Notes under the pieces: model-generated
The model's database searches: none
Seen by the model: the letters and a program-made list of their open reading frames with translations, nothing else
Told to the model about the DNA's origin: nothing
Program-made: the position numbers and the translations under genes
Origin: Tanypteryx hageni
Lineage: Eukaryota > Arthropoda > Insecta > Odonata > Petaluridae
Direction of reading: 5' to 3'
DNA: 64,000 nt
Assembly: GCA_028673005.1 (NCBI GenBank)
Contig: CM054117.1
Span: 49,693,370 to 49,757,369 of the forward strand
Part shown: positions 1 through 8,746 of the stretch, piece after piece
Layout: each line of letters opens with the position of its first letter
Position numbering within the stretch: position 1 is the stretch's first letter

Positions 1-309
1 AAATTCAACTGATTAGGCGATTTCGGGAGGGAAAAATGACACATTTGTATACTAGATTATACTCCAGGCTAGCAATGATCGTCACCATGACAATAACCTC
101 GTTATGAGCGAATAAAAACAGCAAAAATCAAAGAAACGATCTATAAGCAAAATTCTACGACAGAAATTAGAATTTCCATTCTATTCCGTAGAGTATAGCA
201 AAAATCCCGCGCCGGTATAACTTTTCTTACATATTTTATTGTGAATAAGGAAATTACCCTGCACGATGGGTTTCAGATTTTTAATTTTAACGAAATGGAA
301 AAAGGATAG
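1..309. other. AT-rich stretch, nothing recognised
   Basis: I see no gene, splice-flanked open frame or clear element terminus in the first 309 bases. The sequence runs directly into an old interspersed repeat at about 310. Confidence 0.4.
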
Positions 310-500
310 TTCATGGAATCAATCCTGGAACTTCAATTTTCGCCATAAAACATATCTCCAGTAGCTTGGCCCCTGTAGAAAGAGATTCTAAGCAATTGTC
401 ATGATTGGTTCAAAAGTTGATAGTGGGGACCGGCAAACAAATACATGAACATAGAGTCACAACTAAGAAACCATAAGCCTATTTTCATTCTGGAAGGATA
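310..500 (-). repeat. Interspersed repeat family R1, copy 1 (inverted)
   Basis: Read on the minus strand, this segment matches 1888-2085 and 2735-2860 in the same order. All have a TCCAGAATGAAAATAGGCTT-like block or its relic, then a T/G-rich segment, then an AACTTTTGAACCAAT block. Copies 1 and 2 also share GGCGAARATTGAAGT. The copies are well diverged, so the family is old. It has no coding capacity that I can see, and its class (SINE or DNA-transposon relic) is unknown. Confidence 0.6.
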
Positions 501-1654
501 AAAACAGTAAAACATTTCACCTGTAAAAGCCAGATTAGGAAATCTCCGGGTCAGATTAGAAAAATCTTCGAGTCAGATTTGAAAATCTCCGGGTTAGTGA
601 AGATTTTGAGGTGGCAACCCTGTTCGTGATATGTTCAGTTATGTTAGTAGTTTTTTTAGGAATTTTATTATGTTCGGGAATCGGGTCAAATAAAGGTGGC
701 AATCCTAATTACAATAAGAAATTTTTTCTTTCTGAGGAATGCGCGCGCACGTATTAATATTATAAACAAAAGACGTATGTTAGCGTATTGAAGTAGACAT
801 CTTGTTTGAAATGTTAAAAGTGCGTCACGGAAGTTATAATGATTTTTATAGGGTTGTTTTTATGTCTATATCGTCAATGGACTGAAAAAAATCACTAACT
901 TACATTTCACCATTACTGAGATATTTAAGTTTAAAGACCAAAATATGAATTCATTGATTACATTTAATGACTTCTGTAAATATATTTCTTACGAAATCCA
1001 AGGTTAATTCAGTAAGTGATTTTTGTAAGATATGAAATATGATTTTTTAAAGCTGTAGAACTGAATATATCATTTTCACCCAAAACTGTACTTAGTGATT
1101 TTTGTCGGTACAGTGACGATACCTATATCAAATTCACATTGAAGTTCGAATAAGTGTATCAAGCGAAAATGGGAGTATAAGGCGAGCAGGTGAATGGTCG
1201 AAGAAAAGAACATTTAGGTGATAAACCATGGCAGCAACAGAAAAGAGGTGAGGAATTAATAGATAGTCGTTGATATCAATCATTTGAAAAATACATAGGA
1301 TTATAATTAAAGATAAGAAATAACCAAAGCATTTAATGCTCGTAAACTTACTGAGCTGGTGAATTCATTTGCAGCAGAATAACAGTAACATTAAATTAAT
1401 TTTGAGCATATTATCTTCATAAAGATATAAATGGTTAAAAATTATAAAGGTAGATATCTATTTAAACAATATTAACACTTTATCAAAGAATCGGAATGAC
1501 TTTATAGATAAAGATAGATAATAGCAATACATTTTCTGTTTTCGTAATAATATCTTTATTGAAGAGGAAGTTTAATGGAAAATAATAAAAAATAAAAAAC
1601 AGCCGGGGATGGGTTATAACGAATTAGAAGGAACCCAAATCAAATAAATAGTGA
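501..1654. other. AT-rich noncoding stretch
   Basis: No coding region or element boundary is recognised here. Open frames are short and without motifs. The stretch ends at the target-site duplication of the hAT-like element. Confidence 0.4.
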
Positions 1655-1662
1655 ATCGTAAC
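1655..1662. repeat. 8-bp target site duplication, left copy
   Basis: ATCGTAAC directly precedes the CAGGGGC terminus at 1663. It is repeated without mismatch at 5364-5371, directly after the opposite terminus. Eight-bp duplications are typical of the hAT superfamily. Confidence 0.8.
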
Positions 1663-1887
1663 CAGGGGCGGATCTATCTATTGGGTATTCGGGTAGGACC
1701 CGTTGGACCGTTCTCATTTACGCTAATTTTAGCAAAATTTAAAATGTATTAAAATTTTGAAGTATTTACGCCATGACAGTGAGCATGATGATCATTGCTT
1801 ATGTTGACCATCATTACGTTTTTGTTATGTAGAGATGTATTCAGAACAGCTTGCGAATTACCCAGCCCCGATGCGATTTCCGATTTT

Positions 1888-2085
1888 TTAGGCTGGTTTC
1901 CAGAGGAAACCCTATGAAATGGTCTGGTTGTGTGTGTATGTGTCCCCTACTAACAACTTTTGAACCAATGGACCGATTTCCATGAAATTTGGTACGACGC
2001 TCATGCTGCCAGGGCCCACCTCCGGGCTATATTTATTTGGCGAAGATTGAAGTCCCGGGTTCGATTACAGGAACGTTTTTTGCCT
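1888..2085 (+). repeat. Interspersed repeat family R1, copy 2
   Basis: This segment is homologous to the reverse complement of 310-500 and to 2735-2860. It contains a GGTTCGATTAC string that resembles a tRNA B box, but no complete tRNA fold is visible. The repeat lies inside the hAT-type element. Confidence 0.55.
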
Positions 2086-2734
2086 ATTTGTTTTACATAG
2101 GAAATCTCAAATCCATGAAGAGATGTTTTCTTTAATACATTAAAATATCTTAAAATTGTGATATCGGAGCGAGGTTTGTACTGTTCTATGGGGAAAAGAA
2201 TGTAGATTGTAATTCTTATCACCGAATTTTGATAATTGATCATCGCATTTTCTCGAATTTCTATTAAAACAGCGTTTTTGTGTTTTAAATCGAATTTTAT
2301 CGGATTGTTGCCATGGAGGCGATTATTACCGAATTCAGCTTGACCATAGACGAGTGAACAAATGGGTTATTTTCTTTTCCGCTCGACTACTCTTCCGCAA
2401 TGGACAGTTGATACAGACATATTAGCGTATAAACAGTAACATTTATTAAATTCGTTTATTAAAAAAAATACATGCAAAATATAATGTAAGAAGGAGATTT
2501 TGACATTGTTTTTAGTATTTTATACCTGATAACGCTCTATCAATTTGTTTTCCAATTTTTCTCTATCATTGATAAACTATGAACTACAAGTGGTATTTAT
2601 GGTATGAGAATTCCTTGGAATGACTAACACATACTGAAACATTTCCTGTCAATATACACAAGTAATCAATTCGGGACGTCAACTTTGGGAAACCAGCCTG
2701 CATTAGTCCTGGTTTGGACTTCTTGTTCTTTGTT

Positions 2735-2860
2735 AGCCTACTTTCCAGAATGAAAATAGGCTTATAGTTTTGTCGTTGTGTCTGTCTGTCCGTCCCCCTA
2801 TTAACTTTTGAACCAATAGACCGATTTTCATGAAACTTGGTGGAAATCTCTTGTATTTCT
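2735..2860 (+). repeat. Interspersed repeat family R1, copy 3
   Basis: Shares the TCCAGAATGAAAATAGGCTT block with copy 1 and the TTTTGAACCAATRGACCGAT block with copy 2. It is the shortest copy, and its downstream part is not recognisable. Confidence 0.55.
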
Positions 2861-3443
2861 TAGAATTTTGCGTAAATACTGGCGATTTTGCAGTTTTTAT
2901 CACTCGTTACAAAAGTGTTGTCATAGCAACAACTATTGTTGGACTCAGATTCGGTATATTTTAATACCTACACGCGTTATTTTTGCCGCACAAATACACG
3001 TGATCAATTTAATATTCCGTTCGAATGTATTTGTTGTATTTTGTAAGGCTAAATTATGAAACTTGGGAACACAAATAGCTACATATCCGCGATGACTTTA
3101 AAGTTATTAAAGTCAATATAAGTATTAAATAAATGATTAAATGGAAATCGGCAACATAAGTTCTGTTTGGATCATCTTGTTATTTAGTGCTAGGATTTGA
3201 AATCGTTTTTAATTTTTTTTATTGTATTTTTATGTTCAATTGTAGAAAACAATAAAACTACGTTACTTTTCATTATTATTATTCATTATTTTATTGCACA
3301 GATTTTAATATTTATTTTTTTATTGAACAAATAAATTACTTTTTAATCAACTTTGTAATTCTTTATAACTCATCATTTTCTACATGAGTTTTCAGAAAAT
3401 TAGTACATATGGGTGTGAATATTATAGTCCGATCTTTCCGCCG
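2861..3443. other. AT-rich interior of the hAT-type element
   Basis: A 63-codon open frame beginning at 2868 has no recognisable motif and is probably chance. I see nothing else between the R1 repeat and the first Helitron-like terminus. Confidence 0.35.
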
Positions 3444-3475
3444 TCTTCTTAATATATAAAACGCTTAAGTATGTT
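3444..3475 (+). mobile_element. Second Helitron-like 5' terminus (orphan)
   Basis: TCTTCTTAATATATAAAACG here is identical to the start of the Helitron at 3916, 472 bases downstream, and agreement continues for a few more bases. It is preceded by G rather than the A expected for a precise Helitron insertion. It may be an earlier or duplicated terminus. No separate matching 3' end was found. Confidence 0.45.
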
Positions 3476-3965
3476 TTCGTACAAGGTTCAGTTATTATGC
3501 TGAGGATGAGTGTAGCACATTTTTATATGCATTTTAAAATTAATTAGAATTAAGATAGAAACTCGGAATTTGGACTCGTGTACGGCCAAAAGAACAGTTT
3601 ATTTTTTTATAAGAGAGAATTCGAATCCGTGCCGAATTAGTGCGAAAATATTTTTACAATACGAAAAAAATGCCAATTTTTCTAGTTTCTAACAATGCTA
3701 ATTTATAATTGGCATGATTACATTGCATTGTCGCTCCCTTTTGCTTTCAGTGAATTTTAGCAAGCATTTGTTAATAATTTTATCGAAACTAATATAGGTG
3801 GCGTAAAGTTATACTTTCGAGTTGTGATTATTTAAACAAAAAAGTTATTGGAAGTTTTATTTAAATTTAGGAAATATATCAGCTTTATCTGTCATTTTAT
3901 ATTTCCAAAACTTTATCTTCTTAATATATAAAACGCTTAGATATGTTAACCAAGTGACCAACTGG

Positions 3966-4427
3966 CATACCTTGATGAGTTTCTCAACAGGAATGCCCCC
4001 TCACGAGCTGAAACTGAAAGTAGGTGCTGTAATCATGCTACTACGGAATCTTACGCCATCACGGAGACTCTGCAATGGAACAAGATTGACAATTACGCGT
4101 CTTCAAAGACACATCGTAGAGGCTCGTGTAATAGATGGATTGAACTTAGATACTGTTTTCATACCGCGCATATCTCTCATTCCATCTGATACAAATATGC
4201 CTTCCAAGTTCAAAAGACGGTTTCCTATACGTTTAGCCTTTTTTATGACCATCGACAAGTCACAGGGACAGACTTTTGACAGAATCTGCTTATACCTTCC
4301 GAAAACAGTATTCAGTCACGGGCAACTATATATTGCTCTCTCAAGAGTTCGATCGTTGGACTCATTAAGTGTTGTATATGAGAAGAACGAGATTGTTAAT
4401 TGTGTTTACAATGAAATATACGAATAA
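3966..4427 (+). pseudogene. Helitron Pif1-like helicase, C-terminal fragment
   Basis: In autonomous elements this protein is the RepHel helicase that unwinds DNA during rolling-circle transposition. The fragment is an uninterrupted frame. Its recognisable motifs are GMPPHELKLKVGAVIMLLRN near the start, LCNGTRL, then RFPIRLAFFMTIDKSQGQTF and YLPKTVFSHGQLYIALSRVR. The last two correspond to the late SF1B helicase motifs of Pif1-type Helitron helicases. Only about 150 residues remain. The Walker A region and the Rep domain are absent, and the fragment begins within 50 bases of the element's own 5' terminus. The open frame extends to a GTG at 3954, but homology seems to start near SFSTG. It is non-functional alone, although it has no internal stop, which suggests a fairly recent deletion. 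Confidence 0.85.
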
Positions 4428-4478
4428 ATAAATAAAATGCGTTGATATTTAATTAATAACCTTTAAGATTTGCTAGAA

Positions 4479-4506
4479 CGGCGTATGTTACGTCGGGTCC
4501 AGTTAG
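4479..4506 (+). other. Helitron 3' hairpin and terminus
   Basis: CGGCGTA (4479-4485) pairs with TACGTCG (4489-4495), with one G:T pair and loop TGT. TTAG at 4503-4506 then ends the element. A subterminal hairpin is the transposition-termination signal of Helitrons. Confidence 0.6.
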
Positions 4507-4580
4507 TATGAATAAATTTACCGGGACATATTATACTACTTATACATTTTTTCTATTACGTGCCCCCCTGTTGAATTTTT

Positions 4581-4595
4581 CTGGATCCGCCACTG
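4581..4595 (-). mobile_element. Orphan hAT-like terminus
   Basis: The minus strand reads CAGTGGCGGATCCAG, a typical hAT terminus facing left. The 8 bases outside it (CGCCTCGG) do not match the duplication of the enclosing element. No partner end with the same sequence was found, so it is the right end of a truncated nested element. Confidence 0.4.
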
Positions 4596-4689
4596 CGCCT
4601 CGGCATGGAAAAACAATGAAATAATGTTAATTCCTATGTGGATAATGTTTTGAATTTTGTTTGTGGGTATATATAAATATTTAAATAAT

Positions 4690-5296
4690 ATGTGGGCAAC
4701 ACATGACTTTCTCCATATTTATATGGAAAATTACGTTGTTAGCTCTGGGACCGTTGTCAATATTTACTTCCGGTTGACAATTAAGAAAAGAAAAAGGAGC
4801 GTTACTAAGACGTAACTAAGCGTCAATTGTTAACAATAGTGGTTGGTGGGTGACGTGGTGGTGGCAGATAAAAATATAAGATATCTTGTAAACAATGCAT
4901 TATATGGAAAAATGTATCAAACAAAGGTTGTAGAAAATTAAATTTCCTACAACTTTTATTCCAATACATTTTGACATTTATCAAATATTTCAAAATAACG
5001 GATAAGTGACAAGAATAAACACCCAATTCCGGTCTACCGATTTTTACCAAAAACTAATCAGATCTTCTAACTTTTATAAAAATGTTAAATATAAAATTTT
5101 GCGTTGACCTGATCAATAGTTTTTGAGTTAGAGCGCCCACAAAAATCTATCACATACAGACACACAGACATCATCGAGAAAATAGTCAAAACATGTTCAG
5201 GGGACCTTAAAACATGTATTTCCGTTGAAATCTCGAATTCGATTTTTTCAGGAAAACAATACTTTCTCTGTACTTCGTATATGGAGAAAGTAAAAA
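4690..5296 (-). repeat. 600-bp repeat family M600, copy A (inverted)
   Basis: Reverse-complement match along its length to 63255-63864 and, in part, to 13466-14164. An inner inverted terminal motif ACTTTCTCCATA occurs at 4706 and, inverted, ends at 5291. The shared block includes TAACTCAAAAACTATTGATC, a GCCACCACCACG segment and TTGTTAACAATTGACGCTTA. No protein is encoded. Exact ends are uncertain because similarity continues a few bases past the inverted motif. Confidence 0.7.
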
Positions 5297-5363
5297 TACA
5301 TAACTGTAAGGGTCGGTTCAGATAAAAAACCCCGGGTCGATATTCTCGATCGATCTGCCCCTG

Positions 5364-5371
5364 ATCGTAAC
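5364..5371. repeat. 8-bp target site duplication, right copy
   Basis: ATCGTAAC directly follows the CAG-type right terminus at 5363 and is identical to 1655-1662. Confidence 0.8.
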
Positions 5372-5840
5372 GCTATTATAAGTTGGGAAAACTTTTTTCA
5401 CATTCAACGGGTAGGTTTGTGGACAGCGTTGCCAAACTAATTCCTATTCGTAGTGGTTCCAAAATTTCTGTAGGTGCATCTCCCTTTCGCGGAAAAAACC
5501 GAATTTCGCAGCAACCCACCTTGAAACTAGGTTACTTATTTTCACATGCGGGTATCATAACGTTTGACGCTTTCGTTTGTTGCCACCAGTTCGTCATCAA
5601 GTTATTAGAGGACATGTTATTGGCCCAATGACCTAACAGCATTTCCAAATCGTTTATTTAACAAAGGTTTTCGCGGCGCCCCGTACAATCAGCTGCGGTT
5701 TCCAGTTTGGAAATCACTCTAATACGACCTAGTAATTAGGCCAAAAAAAAATTCTAATACCTACCACAAAAATTACCATGTTCATTAATCTCCAATCACA
5801 AAATGATGTTCAATACATCTCAAGAGTGATAAGAAAAATA
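5372..5840. other. Noncoding stretch
   Basis: Contains an 82-codon open frame at 5383-5631 with no domain or splice signal that I recognise. Nothing else is supported here. Confidence 0.35.
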
Positions 5841-6137
5841 CCGTATTTAATCGATTATAAGACAAGGTTTTTTCGTTTTTTTTTCACTCGAAGTTTTGGG
5901 GTCGTATTGTATTCGCGAACAAAGAAATAAGTAAAATAATAGTGACCGATTAATACTAATCTAGCATGTTTTAAATCGTATTTATCTTTGCACTACAAAT
6001 TAACTCCAATGATGTTGTGTAATTTATTCGCTTCGTTGTGCCTTATAAAATATTTTTCTTTCAAAATAAGCTCCTGTAAATCAGTGTCATATTATATTCG
6101 AGGTCGCCTTATAGTCGAGTTAGTCGAGTAAATACGG
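5841..6137. mobile_element. MITE-like element with CCGTATTTA inverted repeats
   Basis: The left end reads CCGTATTTAATCGATTATAA. The reverse complement of the right end begins CCGTATTTA and resumes at CTCGACTATAAGGCG after a 9-bp partial duplication. TA dinucleotides sit directly outside both ends, consistent with a Tc1/mariner-like TA duplication. It is 297 bp with no coding capacity. A related element lies at 48304-48791. Confidence 0.6.
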
Positions 6138-6354
6138 TATTTCATTTCAGTTTGAACTTAAGGAGCGGAAACGCCATAGTTCCACAGTGCATAAATTATC
6201 AACAACTCGAATCCTGTGGGAAAGAATTCTAAATAATAACTGCCACTAATTACTAAATACAAAAAAGTCGATTAGATTTTAAGAGCATTTATGCCTTTTG
6301 CACGAATTGCATCCCGATTGCTTTCGAGTCCTTTGGTTAGGATGATGCATCAGT
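6138..6354. other. Noncoding stretch before a Penelope-like 3' end
   Basis: No feature is recognised. The 5' boundary of the following Penelope-like fragment is not sharp, so part of this stretch may belong to it. Confidence 0.3.
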
Positions 6355-6531
6355 TCTCTCTCTGTAGCTGATGAAGGAATAATTCCGAAAGCTCCTACGT
6401 TTGTGATGTTTCTGTGTTTTAGTGTTCTTTTACGTGTGTCGCTTCGACATCCCCGGGGCCTCGCCAACCTGAATTCGTCTGATTGGTGAGTGTTCACTGG
6501 GTTTCCTCATCCCAACACCTTGTTGACATCC
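6355..6531 (+). mobile_element. Penelope-like element, 3'-terminal fragment
   Basis: Collinear with the reverse complement of about 60160-60325, the 3' end of the Penelope-like element. Shared blocks include TTTTACGTGT, CTTCGAC, TTGGTGAGTGT, CTGGGTTTCC (CTGGGCTTCC in the other copy) and CAACACCTTGTTG, in order. It carries a hammerhead-like core at 6364-6398. The fragment ends at a short (TA)n run (6532-6544), as the large copy also does. No coding part remains. Confidence 0.75.
6364..6398 (+). ncRNA. Hammerhead-ribozyme-like motif
   Basis: Core CTGATGA (6368-6374) is followed by one A, then a stem-II hairpin GGAA-TAA-TTCC, then GAAA (6387-6390). GTAG (6364-6367) can pair with CTAC (6395-6398) as stem I, leaving TC as the U-H cleavage dinucleotide. 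Stem III is reduced to the palindrome AGCT (6390-6393), which suits a dimeric ribozyme of the kind reported in Penelope-like elements. The extra A after CTGATGA departs from the canonical core, so activity is uncertain. Confidence 0.55.
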
Positions 6532-6545
6532 ATATATATATATAG

Positions 6546-7019
6546 TCGAATATAGGAGAGTGAGAAATTCGAGGAAAGCAGATCAACTTTTAAAAAAATG
6601 ACGAGAAATGGATAGCAAACATTTGACGGTAAAATATTCGAGTTAGGTCTGCCCCTATAGAGGTGATGAGCCAAGGAGAAATTGACGTATGCAGGGCCCT
6701 GTCACCATTAATCACCAAATTGAATTTAGACTTTCTTCTCCCAAATCGCGGGCCCCTGGGATTCTGTACATGCAGGCATAAACTGTACTAGAAGTCATTG
6801 TATTTTGATAAATACGTCGTTATGAAGATATTTGATCATAGAAGTTAGAACCTAGAGAACATTAAATTTTCAAAATAGTTCTCGAAATAGTTTTAATTAA
6901 ATTTTAATGCAGTCGCTTCTCCATCCTTCGCGACCACCTCTTTAAAAACAAATCGGTCGAAATTCGCGCCAGAAAACAATTAAAATCTTGCCTCTTCTTT
7001 TTTCGAGTTATTAGTTTTG
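6546..7019. other. Upstream noncoding sequence
   Basis: Moderately AT-rich, with no coding region or element terminus that I can support. It leads into the CpG-rich promoter-like block. Confidence 0.35.
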
Positions 7020-7330
7020 CCGTGGCGTATTCCCGCCCGCGGTTCGAAAAGTTAGTTCACCCATGTCGCCGCACCGGACCGGGGCGCGCCCTCCGCCTAC
7101 CCGTTCCTCCCGAGCGAGCGCTCTTACCTCCCCTCCCTCCGCCCATGCCGACCACCTCCTCCCCTTTCCACCCCCGTACGTCGCCTTCTCCCGCCCCCTC
7201 CGCCGCCGCCCCGAACCTCCCCTTCTCCCCTCCATCCACCCTGTCCCTACTATCCCGCCCTCTGGATCTTCATTCGGTTCGTTGTACCGTCTCAGTTCCC
7301 GCCGTCAGTGTGCCCGCGAACGCCGGCGGT
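7020..7330 (+). promoter_or_regulatory. CpG-rich promoter region of the SBSPON-like gene
   Basis: A GC-rich, CpG-dense block ends about 200 bp before the start codon. Two arthropod initiator-like TCAGT strings occur at 7292 and 7305. A partial downstream-promoter-like GGTC lies at 7334, which is +28 from the A of the second initiator. No TATA box is evident. Open frames in this block on both strands reflect base composition. The transcription start is inferred only. Confidence 0.45.
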
Positions 7331-7533
7331 ATCGGTCTGTTATAAGTTGTAGGAAGGATCCTTCGCTGAAAAAATCACTTTCGGAAGTAACGCACACGCA
7401 AAGAAACCCAATCCAGATAAGAAAGGAACAAAAAAAAACCCTCTCCAAGAGTCAGAAATATTAAGACGAGAAATTTTTTCGTGCCGACGAAAACTTTTTT
7501 TTCGAAAACGCTAAAGAAAAGATTGGGGTGATA

Positions 7534-7906
7534 ATGCATTCACCGGGATCTTTCCGCGTTTCCATGGCGCTCTTGACGGTGTTCTTGCTCGCCGTCCCGC
7601 CCGTCCTCCTACTGGAGGATCACCACCACCACGGGCACCACCACCAATCCAACTCCCACAGCGACCTGGAGGGTTCCATCTCCGCCTCGCCGGCCGCACC
7701 TCCGCCTTCGCCCGCCGCGCCTCGCCGGAGTACCGGCAGCTGCAGGGAGTCCAGGCTCTGCTGTCCGGGAAGGGATTCGTCTTGCGTGGTCCAGAAGGCT
7801 CCGCTTAACGCGATCATCGAGGACCTGAGCGACGAACCGTGCTACTGCGACCACGCCTGCATCAAACTGGGAGACTGCTGCTCAGATTTCAAGGAAGCCT
7901 GCGGAG
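7534..7906 (+). CDS. SBSPON-like protein, first coding exon (somatomedin B domain)
   Basis: The family is secreted extracellular-matrix proteins that join a somatomedin B domain to a thrombospondin type 1 repeat. Residues 9-27 form a hydrophobic signal segment. A His-rich run (about 30-37) and an Ala/Pro/Ser linker (about 48-67) follow. Residues 70-123 hold ten cysteines spaced C-x5-CC-x6-C-x18-C-x-C-x3-C-x5-CC-x6-C, including RLCCPGRD and GDCCSDF. This is the human SBSPON pattern except for the longer 18-residue loop. The frame ends in phase 1 at GAG|GTGAGC (donor at 7907). The ATG at 7534 was chosen because it gives the signal peptide; an in-frame GTG lies two codons upstream. No thrombospondin exon was found downstream, so the rest of the gene is presumably beyond the window. 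The His-rich run is lineage-specific as far as I can tell. Confidence 0.85.
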
Positions 7907-8626
7907 GTGAGCGTGTAAAACGATACGTTACCTATACTTTTGGTCGCTTCCCTCCCACGCATCCCTTTTCGCTCCGCCTGCTTTCGACGAAAAAACCACC
8001 CACGGAGTCGGCGGGAAGTTATTTACGGATAACGGTTTTTTTTAACGTGTAGAAAAATCGAGCTATTTGTACATTTTTTAACGAATTCCACCAGTGTGGA
8101 TAAAATTACTAGAAGGCGTCAAGAGTTTTAATCGTTGTTCCGCTGTCGAGTTGTGGTTTTTTCCATCGTAGCGACGGGACGAAAAGTGAAGTAATGAAAG
8201 TGTTTCGATAGTTTAAGTTTTGTTTTGTTTTTCTTCCGCGGGAGGTGAGGGTTTGACAAGTACATCGCGAATTTTCATTTCTGATCCGCATGGCTTTTTT
8301 TACCGCTTTAATGGCGAAGGCCGTTTTATTTTTTAAAAGTATGGGAAATATGTGCGTTATTTTCTCGATCGCTATGGTTTTTTTTATCGTTTCAGCTATC
8401 CGGCATCTTTCTAACCGAGTCGAGAACTCGCAAAAATATATTAAGACCCAACCAAGCGGCGAGGCAGGAGGATTTCATTAAAGGATACACGACGTGATTT
8501 CGCGAACCAATCGTTTTAAACGCTGCCTCGCGTAATCCGCTGTATACTCGCGATAAGTTCTGATATTTACAGAAAAATCTAAACTCGATCGAAATTTCCT
8601 GTTAGTTTTCGCCTCTTCGGATCGAA
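7907..8626 (+). other. Start of putative first intron
   Basis: Begins with a consensus donor GTGAGC. The open frame continues past the donor to 8052 but loses any domain similarity. A 63-codon frame with a hydrophobic segment at 8290-8481 is not recognised and lacks support as an exon. Confidence 0.5.
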
Positions 8627-8746
8627 CGACCCTATCATGAAGTAAGGATCTGGTGCTTTCCCGGTGGATTGATTGTAGGAATTCTTCTCGGCTGCGCTTT
8701 GACCCGGTTGTGCACCCGAGAAGAATTCCTACTACGACCCTATCAT
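8627..8746. repeat. 12-bp direct repeat flanking a 17-bp inverted repeat
   Basis: CGACCCTATCAT occurs at 8627-8638 and again at 8735-8746. Between them, 8675-8691 and 8716-8732 are perfect reverse complements (17 bp, arm starts GTAGGAATTC) with a 24-base spacer. The unit could be a small foldback insertion with target duplication, or a local palindromic rearrangement. Confidence 0.7.

Larger units (their letters stand above)
3916..4506 (+). mobile_element. Internally deleted Helitron
   Basis: The left end starts TC (TCTTCTTAATATATAAAACG) after an A. The right end has a 7-bp hairpin (4479-4495) followed 8 bases later by TTAG and a T, close to the canonical Helitron CTRR end. Insertion between A and T is the Helitron pattern. 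The interior encodes only the C-terminal part of the Pif1-like helicase, so the Rep/HUH domain and most of the helicase are gone. The 591-bp length compares with several kilobases for autonomous elements. It lies inside the hAT-type element. Confidence 0.7.
1663..5363. mobile_element. Non-autonomous hAT-type element carrying nested insertions
   Basis: The left end reads CAGGGGCGGATCTATC. The reverse complement of the right end reads CAGGGGCAGATCGATC, so the terminal inverted repeats match at 14 of 16 positions. Perfect 8-bp duplications (ATCGTAAC) flank both ends. CAGGG-type termini with 8-bp duplications are a hAT hallmark. No hAT transposase frame was found inside, so the element is non-autonomous. 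It contains two R1 repeat copies, a deleted Helitron (3916-4506), an orphan hAT-like end at 4595 and a 600-bp repeat copy (about 4690-5296). These probably include later insertions that inflated its length to 3.7 kb. Confidence 0.75.

Noticed and set aside
1663..4595. Pairing the left end at 1663 with the hAT-like end at 4595
   Set aside because: The octamers ATCGTAAC and CGCCTCGG do not match, while the end at 5363 has a perfect match.
7022..7464. Several Pro- and Arg-rich frames upstream of the host exon
   Set aside because: They overlap on both strands in a CpG-rich block best explained as promoter and 5' untranslated region.
7907..8052. Extension of the somatomedin B frame past residue 124
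   Set aside because: A consensus GAG|GTGAGC donor occurs exactly where domain similarity ends, so the extension is intron read-through.
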